DNA of 64,000 bases from Rhynchopus sp. YZ270_cl-10 (taxonomy: Eukaryota; Euglenozoa; Diplonemea; Diplonemida; Diplonemidae). The translations under genes and the position numbers were made by a program. How positions within the stretch are numbered: position 1 is the stretch's first letter; each line of letters starts with the position of its first letter. The stretch is taken from positions 1,302,001 to 1,366,000 of the forward strand of contig OZ037887.1 in assembly GCA_964035575.1 (NCBI GenBank), in the 5' to 3' direction. The notes below the pieces were generated by a model, which saw nothing but the letters and a program-made list of their open reading frames with translations, had not been told where the DNA came from and searched no databases. Below, one piece after another: positions 10,901-20,637 of this stretch.

Positions 10901-13900
10901 GCTGCTTGAGTTGGCAGAGACGACAGTGACAAAGACTGTTCTGGACGAGGCGCTTGCCAGCTTCAGCCGTGCGGACCTCCCGAAGCAGGACTACGAGGAC
11001 GCTGTCATCCTCATGTGCGTGTACGAGGGGTGGTGCAGCACGTTTTCAAACCCTGTGATGCAGGTGCACGAGGTGGTCGAAGCCCTGCAGCGTGTTGTGC
11101 CTTACTTGCCTTCATTTGCAGGCAGACGCTGCACACCGCCCGCGAAGTCACCGTTGCGCAGACGTGCTTCGTCGGACTGCGTGTTCACCATCGATGCGAA
11201 GGGGACGGAGGTGTTTGACGACGCACTCTCGTGCACACGTGGTGCAGGTGGTGGTTGGGTGGTTCGTCTCTACATCGCGAACCCGAAGCCTTCCCTCGAC
11301 AGAGTCGGCGAGGACGGTGACGAGCTCATGGCGGACCTGCGCAGGCGTGCGGCGGACATACACCTGCTGGGGTACACACAGCGCCTAATGCCGCAGTGGG
11401 TGCTGGACGAGGCTTCGCTGCGCGAGGGTGATGGGTTGAAGAGCGTGCTGGCGGTGACCTACACTGTGGCTGCAGATGGAAGTGTTGTGATGTCGATGTG
11501 CGAGGACGAGGTGGAGGTGGACATGAACCTTGAGGCTGACGACGACACGACGTGGGGACAGCTTTTGGATGGGCGCACTGGTGCGGCGTCAGTATCGGAG
11601 GGGCTGAGTCTCCTTCAGCAGGTGGGGCATGCGATGATGGGCCACGAGCGCTACTTCGAAGAGGCGACGCAGATACGTCTGTACCGCGGCCCCATGCACG
11701 TCCTGCAGTACCTTGTAGTGCGCGCGAAGAGACATGCTGCAGACACGCTCTCGCAAAGAGACGGCCCCAGGTTGTACAGAAATTTCGTCGGCGCCTGCCG
11801 AGACAACGCAAGGAAAGTGCACAACGCCTTTGCAGACTTCAAGCGGCCGAAGCCTGTACCAGTGGCTGCTGCACCTAAGAAGGTCGTCGCAAAGGAAAAA
11901 GAGAAGGAGAAAGAGACCCCCGTACCAGTTGTCGAAGAAAAAGAAGTGCCCACTGCAGCCCCAGAGGCGAAGTTGTCAAAAGGTGCTGCCAACCGCCGTG
12001 GCGAGGCGTGCAAAGATCAAGGCAACACACACTTCAAAGCAAAGGAGTACAAGAAGGCGGCAGAGCAGTACCAACTCGGCCTGGACGTTGCGAGACGAAA
12101 TGACACTCGTGTGACGCTACTCTCCAACCTGAGCATGTGCCATCTGAAGTTAGAAGCCTGGGATGAAGCACGTGAGGCTGCTGAGGAGGGTCTCAGCATC
12201 GATCCGGAACATGAAAAATGTCTGTGGCGTGCGGCCGACGCGTTGATGGAGTTGGGGGACTTCGATGGTGCTGCTGTGCATCTGATCGAGCTGCAAACTC
12301 TGGAAGGAGAATTTCACGAAAAGGCTGGCAAGAAGCTAAAGGTTTGCACGGATTTTTCGCTTCTGTACGGACCTGCTTCCAATCGGAGACAGAGGCAGGA
12401 CAGGACAGCGGCAGACTTTGAACGGTACATGGAGGAGGGGAACGCTCATTTTGAGGCCGACGAGTTGGAGGAAGCGGTTGCGCAGTATAAGCTTGCTGTA
12501 ACGGCTGCTGGAAGGCATCCCAAGATGCGGTACGACAGTCTCTTCAATCTGAGTCTGGCGCACGCCAAGGCAGACGAGTGGGAGGAAGCGCGCCAGACAG
12601 TTGAGCAGTGCCGTCTCATAGACGACAGCCAAGACGGGTCTCTCCTGGTGCTCGCCAACGCGCTGATGGAGGTGGGCGATCTGGACGGTTCTGATACACT
12701 CCTTTCTACTTTGGAACGTCGGGGCGTGCGTGTTGCAGATGCACGGGGCAGACTTCGGAGGCGCAGGTTAGAAGCACAGGTTAGGGAGGAGGCAGCCGTG
12801 AATCGCACAGAGATGGACCACAGCGAAGACGCAGAAGACACATTGACTGCGTGCGACAAGCACAAAAATCAGGGCAACAAACACTTCAAAGCAAAGGAGT
12901 ACAAGAAGGCAATCGAGGAGTACAACCTCGGCCTGGGGCTCGCTGGGAAGCATACGTCAAGGCGTGTGACGCTCCTCTCCAACGTGAGTTTGATGCATCT
13001 GAAGTTAGAAGCCTGGGATGAAGCACGTAAGACTGCTGAGGAGGGTCTCAGCATCGATCCGAAACATGAAAAATGTCTGTGGCGTGCGTCTGAGGCGTTG
13101 AGGGAGATGGGGGACTTCGATGGTGCGTGGCTCCGCTATGAGGAAGTGATGAAGCTGGGTGGCGATCTGCAGCGTGATGCAGAAGGCATGTTGGACAGGT
13201 GTTGCGGTGTCGCAGCAGAGAAGCGCAGGGAGACGCAACTGTGCAGAGAGCTGCAGCGTTTGCGAGAACTCAAGGGCGGAAAGCTCCGAGGAGATGCACT
13301 CGCACGGTCTGTGGGGGACATGACACTTCAGCCCTTTGACCGGAAGTACCGCACCGGCAGCACACTCTCGTTCACCAGCCCACTGCGCTTCTTTGCAGAC
13401 TACGTCGTTCTTCAAGCCCTCCTGCAAGACCAGGCAACTGCTGAATACTCCGTATGGGATTGCACAGTCGATCAGTACGTTCTCGAAATGCAGACGCAGC
13501 GCAAACGTGACTGCCAACGGGAATATTCGAAGGAGGAAGACGTTCGCAACGAGCAGAAGAACGGCGACATCATGGGCAAGGGAATTGTCACAGACATCAG
13601 CAGCACCGGGGTGGTGCGTGTGTACGTGCCTCAGACCGGCGCCCTCGTTTCTTCAACAGTTGAGCGGGTTGGTGGTGGTGACGAGCCTGTCCACCCTTTC
13701 CGCACAACAGTTTCCTCGAAGCTCGTCCTTGGCAACATGAAGACGTACATGAGGCACAAGGCGTCGTACATTGTTCCCTACGATCCTCCTGCACGAATGC
13801 ACGCGGGCAAAGACGATGACGGGTGGAAAACTGCGGGAAGGCCCGAACGCAGCCACAAACGCAAATCAGACTTCTCTCACAAGGGAATTAGTCGTTCTGG

Positions 13901-14276
13901 GATGAAGGTACGCTTTGCGTTCGGCAACGACGTCACCGTGGAACGTACAAAGGAAGAGATCTGCGCTGAAGTGTGTGCGCAGATGAGCAAGGTTGAAGAC
14001 TTCATCCAGGATTGCGTGTTTGTGCAGAAGGATTCCCACTCTGAAGAGCCACGTTGGCTCTTGCTGCCGAAGGAAAAACTGTGCGCTAATATCAAGAAGA
14101 CTGGACAGAAGTGTACTGTGAAGAACTGCGGCTACAGGCACTACTTCAAGTCTGACAAAGACCTTGTCGAGTACTACCACAAAAACTACCAGCTCTTCGC
14201 TGAGGTTGCACGAAATGTAGCAAAGGAGCTGCAGTGCAGAGTCGCGGCGCTGAGGAAGAACAGCAGGCAAGACTGA
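7938..14276 (+). CDS. UPF1-like SF1 helicase / RNB ribonuclease-like / TPR / CCCH fusion protein
   Basis: A 2112-residue intronless frame. Residues about 200-640 form an SF1 UPF1-like helicase: Walker A GPPGTGKTTT at 220, DEAG at 413-416, GDHRQLAPFAQ, QYRMPPSV, STIDGCQGAECE and LTRARE near 631. Residues about 880-930 (YIPLDNQLPMIQVP) resemble the cold-shock/RNB junction of Dis3/RNase R proteins. An RNB-like half starts at 1083 (FTIDAKGTEVFDDALSC). A Lys/Glu linker (about 1316-1345) and TPR repeats (about 1350-1745; GNTHFKAKEYKKA and related) follow. The RNB-like signature then resumes with FTSPLRFFADYVV at 1812, then an S1-like stretch, and a CCCH finger at about 2048-2070 (C-x9-C-x4-C-x3-H). 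Helicase plus RNB recalls animal HELZ2. The role is probably RNA decay or surveillance; this is inferred from the domains. The start ATG has an A-rich lead. Confidence 0.85.
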   Translation: MPTLYDAVADTPAREIGKWENGDELDAARKADTANWQEWKDSFRPLILMEVGCALKAAMLLPDHAQYDGFLRKDDCEEKWTFDHGGKLNTRRDITGMVAQIKVVGGKGQGFKWLGVFHDLECITLNSSMIPPGKTELAVTLKLLTSIVSSARHYTACQTKTEVAFEEELLGRVQEGCAHDRALPTFPLKNNNLNSDQADAVRCWVGTADVPPPRFMLLQGPPGTGKTTTAVEILRECLHEAIPKVRHGKGRLKQKYICAGPSWTSIYEYLGRFIREYGDFCADHGLRIAMSGCNDESRTAAVEPEAVESVSVVALIRSIDTWVASIDLPQKGYYAIMHSIQQRAPSFYEKLTRNKTSSPSMRAKAETLRNCKNDLRVALIKEANIVFSTLNALASSYISKALDEASIGMLIVDEAGQAPDPDLFIGCNLNPDRLLLIGDHRQLAPFAQSRGAARRGFHISSLERLYSREKGEGWFKRMLTLQYRMPPSVLEWPNQEFYGGELKCAQEVLDKFPMSSSEQYHVYDVASGEQIKVDTTYHNPSEAACIIHRIREIVKNDPWGSVLVITPYSAQRRLVQKYVKVYLPDTYVRVSTIDGCQGAECEHVILSLVRTDEPRPHGCFATEPKHLCVGLTRARESMTVICNVEKMKLKDPLRMHSLLTDAEDRDRIVALPEPIVVSGKVIGKKFIAFDDSVQPTELSNLGWKVLHGDEVTMSYMRVSISEGDQPLVVGVTVDVKSSLWSKVIPCQLVNDRNLCFKVEHSERHVLLDTLRDIANKADKSSCNCPDIVVCDRQPTDDNYFTITMGDVLIAEDIMNGKVPVLIRSEQDDGTSVMKKMKPCVARERYYHKYIPLDNQLPMIQVPVTAQDAPNHRKTYMIRLQEEGEDSWKGFVVGEFEQRSVRTMQGLLREPEELVQLVLTGGSLKHANDEGRDPTVEQLRSLVRYHLKDGDALFWELDGVAEALEREFRVDLSGRPLSDLIKDSTCTGGLLELAETTVTKTVLDEALASFSRADLPKQDYEDAVILMCVYEGWCSTFSNPVMQVHEVVEALQRVVPYLPSFAGRRCTPPAKSPLRRRASSDCVFTIDAKGTEVFDDALSCTRGAGGGWVVRLYIANPKPSLDRVGEDGDELMADLRRRAADIHLLGYTQRLMPQWVLDEASLREGDGLKSVLAVTYTVAADGSVVMSMCEDEVEVDMNLEADDDTTWGQLLDGRTGAASVSEGLSLLQQVGHAMMGHERYFEEATQIRLYRGPMHVLQYLVVRAKRHAADTLSQRDGPRLYRNFVGACRDNARKVHNAFADFKRPKPVPVAAAPKKVVAKEKEKEKETPVPVVEEKEVPTAAPEAKLSKGAANRRGEACKDQGNTHFKAKEYKKAAEQYQLGLDVARRNDTRVTLLSNLSMCHLKLEAWDEAREAAEEGLSIDPEHEKCLWRAADALMELGDFDGAAVHLIELQTLEGEFHEKAGKKLKVCTDFSLLYGPASNRRQRQDRTAADFERYMEEGNAHFEADELEEAVAQYKLAVTAAGRHPKMRYDSLFNLSLAHAKADEWEEARQTVEQCRLIDDSQDGSLLVLANALMEVGDLDGSDTLLSTLERRGVRVADARGRLRRRRLEAQVREEAAVNRTEMDHSEDAEDTLTACDKHKNQGNKHFKAKEYKKAIEEYNLGLGLAGKHTSRRVTLLSNVSLMHLKLEAWDEARKTAEEGLSIDPKHEKCLWRASEALREMGDFDGAWLRYEEVMKLGGDLQRDAEGMLDRCCGVAAEKRRETQLCRELQRLRELKGGKLRGDALARSVGDMTLQPFDRKYRTGSTLSFTSPLRFFADYVVLQALLQDQATAEYSVWDCTVDQYVLEMQTQRKRDCQREYSKEEDVRNEQKNGDIMGKGIVTDISSTGVVRVYVPQTGALVSSTVERVGGGDEPVHPFRTTVSSKLVLGNMKTYMRHKASYIVPYDPPARMHAGKDDDGWKTAGRPERSHKRKSDFSHKGISRSGMKVRFAFGNDVTVERTKEEICAEVCAQMSKVEDFIQDCVFVQKDSHSEEPRWLLLPKEKLCANIKKTGQKCTVKNCGYRHYFKSDKDLVEYYHKNYQLFAEVARNVAKELQCRVAALRKNSRQD

Positions 14277-15895
14277 CAACCTCAAGGGTTATCTTGGGGG
14301 TCAGACCAGGGGGTTGCACTCACGAGAAAGTTTTCTCTGGTGGCTTAGTATGCCAGTGAGTGTTTTTTTTTTTCCAGGTACTAACACTTTCAATCCGTAC
14401 ATGTCAGTTCCAAAACAGTGGGGAGGGAGGAAAAAAGGTGGGGTTTTGGGGGTCGGGGGAATTCGGGGGGCTGGGGGGACAAAGGGGTGAGTGCGGGCAC
14501 TTTGTGGGTGAATGTTTTTTTTTTTTTTGTGAATGAATTTGTTTTTTTTTTCAAGATTTGAAAGATTTGTTGGATATTGCTGTTTTTTTTTGTGTGCTGC
14601 TCGTTGGGTGAGCACGAAGGATGACTTCAATCTGATAATTCTTTTTCTGTCTTTTCCTGGCCGAAAGGCGCTTCTCACACAACGGTGTTTATGTAGGTTT
14701 GCTGTTCGCACTTTCTGCGACGTAGCGCTTTGTATCATCTTATTTTTTATCTTCATTATCATCATTTTTGAGGTGCCTGAACACGAGAGGCTCAGGCGAA
14801 CCAGCGTTGCTTTTATTTTGGTATTGAGTGAGATCGCATCTGGAGATTCAGCAATTTATGCCTTCGCTTTTTTTTTTTGGGGGTGGACAAAAAGGGTCCT
14901 TGTGTGATGCTTTGTATTCTCCTGAATTGAAAGTATTGGAATGTATTTTTTTTTGGCTTTGACACAGACCAGTAAATGACTGGCTGCAAGGTACTTTTTT
15001 TTTTTCGGGATCACAGGGACGGTGGGGTGAGTACCAGTTGTGCTTTATTATAAAAGACTCTGCCTGCGGATAAGTTGAGAGAAAAGAGTGTTCCGCAGTT
15101 GTATTTACCCCAAAGCGATAGCAACATGTCGTGTTCTTGTTTTGGTGGATAAACTCAGGGCTTTTTCTTATCTTTCACATTCTATGCCAAAAAGGTGTGG
15201 CATTCTCATGCAATCAATTTTTTCACGTGCGTCCTCTTACAAAAGACAAAAGACACCCCACCCCAGTACGTTCTTAATTCTGGACAATTCAGAATAGTTG
15301 TTCCGTTGCTTGTTACGTCATTCACGTCCACACCAATTAGTAGCCGCCCAAATCAGCGACTCAGGGTTTGTGCTCCTCTTTTGCCTCCCATACTGCGAAA
15401 CGGGGAGAGGACCCCAACCGGACCATCACAGGATTCGCATCCCTGTGTTTCCACAGGACTGGGGACCCTGTTCATCTGGCTGATGAGTGGAAGCGGCACA
15501 TATCAGATGTAAACCACTAACGAAATGGATGTAGGACTGCATGGTTGGGTGTCCACCCCAGTCCAGCCGGGAACAAACCAAGGAACATGTGTCACGTGTC
15601 AATTTGTACAGAACTGTAAGGTTTTGCTATTCTTAATATCTGTTTGTGCAGTAAACAGACTGTATTGGGGTGTGTTGAAATATTTGTATTGTCTCTCTTC
15701 TTTTGAAACTGAAAATGGTGTGCGGAACACACTTCCTCGATGTTGCATGCATGTCGCTCTCATGAGGAAGAACAGGAAGCTATCTCCGCGCCGTCCCCCA
15801 ATCACGACACTTTTTTATAAGGCTCAGAGCCAGTACACAGTGATATTGCGTTCCACACACCTTTCCCACCCCACCCTGCAGACACACACACCACC
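14277..15895. other. intergenic noncoding DNA
   Basis: About 1.6 kb between two same-strand host genes. It holds poly-T and G-rich stretches (14340-14540, 14860-15010). No convincing coding frame, RNA gene or repeat was recognised. Confidence 0.5.
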
Positions 15896-18355
15896 ATGGA
15901 AATACGTAAGTTCAAACCAGCATGCACAATCAATCTGACATGGCTGATTGCCATGGCGACAGCATTCTCTACGTGTGCGTCGATTGCCGGCGGGCTGATC
16001 ATGTACTTCGAGTCTGTCGCAGCACTGGAGAAGACGATTAAGGAGGTGTCTCGTGCTGATTGTTCTAGTGTCCAGCTGGACCTCTTGAAGAGCGTAGAGG
16101 AGGCAAAGTCCATTGTGTACAAGACTCAGAAGTTTTTGTATACGCCGGTGATCAAGTCCCGGGGTCCTATCGTGGCAGACGAAAATGGGTTCCTGAATGT
16201 CTCGAAGTCGGACAGTGCTGAATGGGTTGAGCTGCTTCGGCGCTACAAGTTTGGCACGATCCGTCGCAGCAAGTACCTCTACTCTATCGGTGTTGTGTTG
16301 GTGCCTCACGTGTACACGGACTCGGCAGGCATCTACACGAATGTGTGGTACGATCTCACCGCGAGTGGGGGACGTGAATTTGTTTGGGCCCGCTCTGGGA
16401 ACATGATTGAAGGAGCAAACAACATAAATCTGACAAAGGCACATGCAGACCATCTGGATGAGGAGTCTGGCGAGATTTCTGCGTATGCATACAGCTTCGT
16501 CATCATATCACTGTACATGCAATACAGCAACTGGGATCCTAATGGGGCCAAAAACTTTAACTTCTCGAATTGGCCTGAAGGCTACGCGCCACCTGGCTGG
16601 TCGCAGGGCACTTCTGGTGCACAAATCCAGCGCTGGCGCGAGCCCCTCCCTTGGTACGCCTCTGACAACAACCCTTACGTGTTCAACTCATTCGACGTTA
16701 TCTTCGCACCCCCACCCCCACCACACCCGTGGTCGGCTTACAAGTACATCTACATCAGCGGCTTCTTCATCTTCACGGCTTGGGAGGAGGCCATGGCCCA
16801 GTACGGACTGGACCACCCGGGAACAGAAGTAATCGTCTTCGACGCGACCACCAAGTACGTGTATGTAACCTCAGACAACAGAGCGATGATCGACAAGTCG
16901 TGCGTCATGGCCGGGCGTACGCTGGACATCACGCTGGATAGCTGTGTTGTGACGATTTCGCACTTGCGTAAGGGACTGCAGGACGCGTGGCAGGAAGTCA
17001 AGGACGAGGAAGATACCTTTCGCATCGCTGATCTCGACGGCGAGAAGCACTTCTTGCGCAGGGCACCCCTCTTCCGCTTCACGCCCGACGGAGGCAAAGG
17101 CGAGGGCGCTGCACCCATGAACGCCTGCATCCTCTGGGTGCGCCCGTACTCTTCTGTCGAGGGCGAGGTGAAGAACGCGCTGTTCCTCCTGATCGGCTTC
17201 TCTGCCGCAGTGTTGCTCCTGGACGTGGTGCTTGCCGTGTGTGAGGTGCTTGTGGTCGGTGTGCCGCTGATAAAGCTCTCTGCTGCGATGACACACCTGC
17301 ACGACATGGACCTCGTCAACGCGCTGCAGTGCACGGACGACGCACGCACACAGGTCATTGCTGTCACGCAGATCCGCAACGTGATCAATGGACTTCTCTT
17401 CGCTGTGCGGAACCTTGAGCAGTACAAAGCGTTCCTCCCGTCGTCGCTCTTCCAGGCGGAGGACACCGCCGACGATGTGTCGAGCGAGCATTCCGACGCA
17501 AGGGATACTACCACCAGGCACAGCAGCGCCTCCAGCACACGGTCGCGCACAGGGTCCTGCAGCAGTGCCGCTGTGCGCACAGGGAACGTGACGCAGCTGC
17601 AGACTGTGTCTGCCAAGGGTGCGCTGCTTGCGGTGCGTGTTGTTGCTGCAGAGGTAGGGCACGCGGAGTACACAACGCTGATCGGATACCTGCAGGAAGT
17701 TGTCTCTTCAAGGCGTGGGATGCTGCATGGTATCCAGGCTGTGGAGCACACCCTGTTCCACATCTCATGGGGGCTGACTGCACGCTGTCCACTGTCCTCC
17801 TGTGTGAAGTACGCAAGCGAAGTCGCCTCGTTGCTGCCGAATGCACCCACACGCGTGTCCTCTGCTATCGTGTCGGGCTCGTTCCACGTCGGCAACGTCG
17901 GGAACAGCACTCTGCGTGGTGTTGCTGTGTACGGTATTGAAACCTCAAAGTTAGCTGCCTTCCAAGCTTTTTCCGCACACTGCATGGTGCTGTCCGAGGC
18001 AGCTTCGGTGACAGTACTCAGCAGAAGGACGGCTTCTCTTCTGGAGGGACAGTGCGTCTCCCACTACCTGTGCAAATGCGACTCGGGTGACAGGATGTGC
18101 CAACTTGGTGCAGAAACCACCCAGCAGAACGAGGAGTGGATGTACCAGCTGGACCGTGACCAGTCCACAAAGGACCCCGTACAGAGACTCGTAGAAGGTG
18201 AGATTGCCTTTGAGGATATGGCGAGAAAGGACATGACGGAGCTGCAACAACTTCTCTTCAACTCAGCTGAAGACATGGACATGGTGTGGTCTCTCACAGC
18301 AGGAAGGCTTGGCCCAGTTGTCTCACCTGGTAAGACAGTAGCAGTCAATGTTTAA
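15896..18355 (+). CDS. receptor-like membrane protein with degenerate class III cyclase-like domain
   Basis: 819 residues, intronless, starting at CCACCATGG. A first membrane segment lies at about 12-34. A roughly 390-residue outside region follows with a Cache-sensor-like stretch (VFDATTKYVYVTSDN). A second membrane segment lies at about 424-452 (NALFLLIGFSAAVLLLDVV). After it comes a HAMP-like linker and the block LEQYKAFLPSSLF, which commonly precedes cyclase domains in protist receptors. A Ser-rich linker then leads to a region at about 575-720 resembling a class III nucleotide cyclase (SSAIVSGSFHVGNVGNSTLRG, as in the GxxxGxVGxxxR part). The metal-binding aspartates expected near ALLAVRVVAAEVGH and GIQAVEHTLFH are absent, so it is probably catalytically dead. 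The ligand is unknown. Confidence 0.7.
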   Translation: MEIRKFKPACTINLTWLIAMATAFSTCASIAGGLIMYFESVAALEKTIKEVSRADCSSVQLDLLKSVEEAKSIVYKTQKFLYTPVIKSRGPIVADENGFLNVSKSDSAEWVELLRRYKFGTIRRSKYLYSIGVVLVPHVYTDSAGIYTNVWYDLTASGGREFVWARSGNMIEGANNINLTKAHADHLDEESGEISAYAYSFVIISLYMQYSNWDPNGAKNFNFSNWPEGYAPPGWSQGTSGAQIQRWREPLPWYASDNNPYVFNSFDVIFAPPPPPHPWSAYKYIYISGFFIFTAWEEAMAQYGLDHPGTEVIVFDATTKYVYVTSDNRAMIDKSCVMAGRTLDITLDSCVVTISHLRKGLQDAWQEVKDEEDTFRIADLDGEKHFLRRAPLFRFTPDGGKGEGAAPMNACILWVRPYSSVEGEVKNALFLLIGFSAAVLLLDVVLAVCEVLVVGVPLIKLSAAMTHLHDMDLVNALQCTDDARTQVIAVTQIRNVINGLLFAVRNLEQYKAFLPSSLFQAEDTADDVSSEHSDARDTTTRHSSASSTRSRTGSCSSAAVRTGNVTQLQTVSAKGALLAVRVVAAEVGHAEYTTLIGYLQEVVSSRRGMLHGIQAVEHTLFHISWGLTARCPLSSCVKYASEVASLLPNAPTRVSSAIVSGSFHVGNVGNSTLRGVAVYGIETSKLAAFQAFSAHCMVLSEAASVTVLSRRTASLLEGQCVSHYLCKCDSGDRMCQLGAETTQQNEEWMYQLDRDQSTKDPVQRLVEGEIAFEDMARKDMTELQQLLFNSAEDMDMVWSLTAGRLGPVVSPGKTVAVNV

Positions 18356-18969
18356 TTGAATTATTTTTTTGGGTGCTGCAGACCCACCAGGGTTTTTTCT
18401 TATTCTGGCGCCCTTAGACTAGTGTTCACAATGTGGTGCGTAGTTGGAATTGGCAGAATTAATTTCTTGAAATTAATTCAAAAAAAGCAAGGGTACATTT
18501 TTCACACCCTCTTTGCTTTCTTTTCGTTTCGTTAAGAAAAGAAAGTATATGAAATAATTGACATTAATGTTTTTCTTCTTATTCTTTCTGCCGACGATAT
18601 TACTCACTACACATTATTTTCTGGGGTTAACTTCTCTCTTACCCAACTCCCTGGGACCCATTCGTCTTCAAAAGTGTATAACCGAGAACTTTTTTGGGTT
18701 TTTGGGTACCCAAACCTGGGTATGTGGGCCACATGAGTCCAAATCAGGTGGCAATAAAGAGAAGGACCCTTTTTTTATGGCAAATAAAACGCGAAGGGGG
18801 GTACCACACGAACACCCACTTCACATACTTTCACCCCATTTCACACCATTTTACTGCATTACACACCATTACACACCATTACACATGAATTGCGCCGCGT
18901 GCCCAAGACACTTGTTTTTTTTTGTGGTTGTGATTTTTTATTTATGTAGACTAGTCCAGTCCAGATCTA
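18356..18969. other. intergenic noncoding DNA
   Basis: AT-rich DNA after the receptor-like gene. An ACCATTACAC-like short repeat lies at 18850-18885. No gene was recognised. Confidence 0.5.
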
Positions 18970-19319
18970 TGTACCGTTTTTACCGGACGGATTCCGAAAA
19001 TGCGAATGCCGGTGTTTAAAGGCAACGGGTTTACGCCATTTCTTGCAGGTCAAATGGGGGAAACGGTACATGTGTCCTCCATTCTCGCATTGGAACCGCG
19101 CAGGTGCAGCATCTGTGGCCGCTCACCAAGGCATCTATTTCATCGCCGTTTTCGATTTTATGTAGATTTGTAGGGAAACATCACATAAGTGGGAAAAATT
19201 GGGGTGTAGGGACCGCCGAAAAGTCAAAAGTGCAAAAAACGGCAAAAAACGGCATTTTTGCCCAATTTCACCCAATTACGCCCAATTACAGCCCACCGAC
19301 ACCCGGAAAAAACGGTACA
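18970..19319. mobile_element. TA-flanked inverted-repeat element (MITE-like)
   Basis: The left end TGTACCGTTTTTACCGG (18970) is matched in reverse complement by CCGGAAAAAACGGTACA at the right end (19303-19319), with one mismatch. TA occurs immediately outside both ends (18968-18969 and 19320-19321), as for Tc1/mariner-type target duplication. The 350 bp inside have no transposase frame, so this would be a non-autonomous element. Confidence 0.7.
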
Positions 19320-19967
19320 TAGCTATTTGACAAAATGCTCCAGACCCCCGTGAAAAGTCGCGCGTCTTCGTATCCCGCTCCCCCCCTCTTTTCCCCCCTG
19401 TGCCCCACGACACTTTCTGTACTTCATTGACAAACACAACCACCACAACCATACCGTCAAGCCGAAGAAAAAGAAGCAGGGTGTTTCCTAATTCTGGAAG
19501 TTTTCCGGAAAATTCCGACATCCGGAAGCAAATTTTTTCCCACTTGAACTCTTCGACACGACTTGATTTTCATTGGACGCATCCCCAGAAGTGTGGAAGC
19601 GAACAACAAGCAACCTTTACTTCCCCCCGTTTATAGTCTTTTGAGCAACAAGCAAAGAGGAACGAGTCTCTCGAGCATTTTTTTGTAAAAGCTAAACGCC
19701 GCACCCCATAATGCACTGATACAGATCTCAAAGTAAATACAGGGGGCAACAGTATTGTAGTACCATTGGTAAGCAATGTTATTTCATAAAGATACAGGTG
19801 AGTGACGACACTTCCCCTTTTGCCAGTTGTGTGCACGTTTTAGCCCCCTGACTCCATATTTTAGGAGCTTCCAGGACTGTACATGCTCCATTCCCTAACA
19901 GGAAAGCCGTTTTATGACTTTCTGGTCAACGGCTTCCCTGAAGGAATGGTAATTTATTTTTCGAAGA
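19320..19967. other. intergenic noncoding DNA
   Basis: No gene recognised. C-rich (19375-19405) and AT-rich stretches alternate. Confidence 0.4.
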
Positions 19968-20210
19968 GATGGAAAAAAATAGAAAACGACTTCAGGATAT
20001 GACAGTTAAATGAAATAAAGAAAACACTTTTTCGTTTATCGCACCGCAAAAGGTTTGTGTTTTCACTGATGAATGTGAGTGATGTTAGTGGAAAAACAAT
20101 ACGCTAAAGCGGGCACGCACCATCCGTCGTTTTCCATTTCTATTCGTCAATGCTTGATAACACAAAAAAAAATACATATTCTGGTGTGGCTGAAGGGGGG
20201 TGATTCGCAC
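19968..20210 (-). repeat. dispersed repeat, copy 2 (uninterrupted)
   Basis: Reverse-complement match of 5261-5577, lacking the LINE-tail insert found there. It therefore shows the pre-insertion arrangement of this repeat family. No coding frame. Confidence 0.75.
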
Positions 20211-20637
20211 TTTTACCGCACTTTTACCACGTTGGCTTGCTGACTGTGCCTATGCCTATGCCTGTGTACCTGGTACACAGGTACACAGTAAATTTTTACA
20301 AGGCGCGGAAATTTTTTACCACAGATTTTAGTGAAGGCTGATTCGCGCTTTTTCCGCACTTTTTCTGACCCCCTTTGCCACACCATATTCCTTAAAAATC
20401 TGGATAATAAAGCCACCGGACGACAGTCCAATTCCCGTCTTCTTCCGAGGATGTTACACACCCCCAATGACTCCCCCCCATGCATAACTGCTGTGTGCAG
20501 CGAATTTGTCCAATTGATCTTTGGGTCGATACTAACGCTCAACACTCCAGCGAAACAGAGAATACACGATGGACTGGTCATGGTGTGTCATGACGATCAG
20601 TACTTTTATGGTTCATCTGAGAAAATGTACCGGTTAT

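Noticed and set aside
7938-18355. Operon or polycistronic unit of the two large host genes
   Set aside because: Both are on the plus strand, but they are separated by 1.6 kb of noncoding DNA and have unrelated functions; two genes are too few to argue it.
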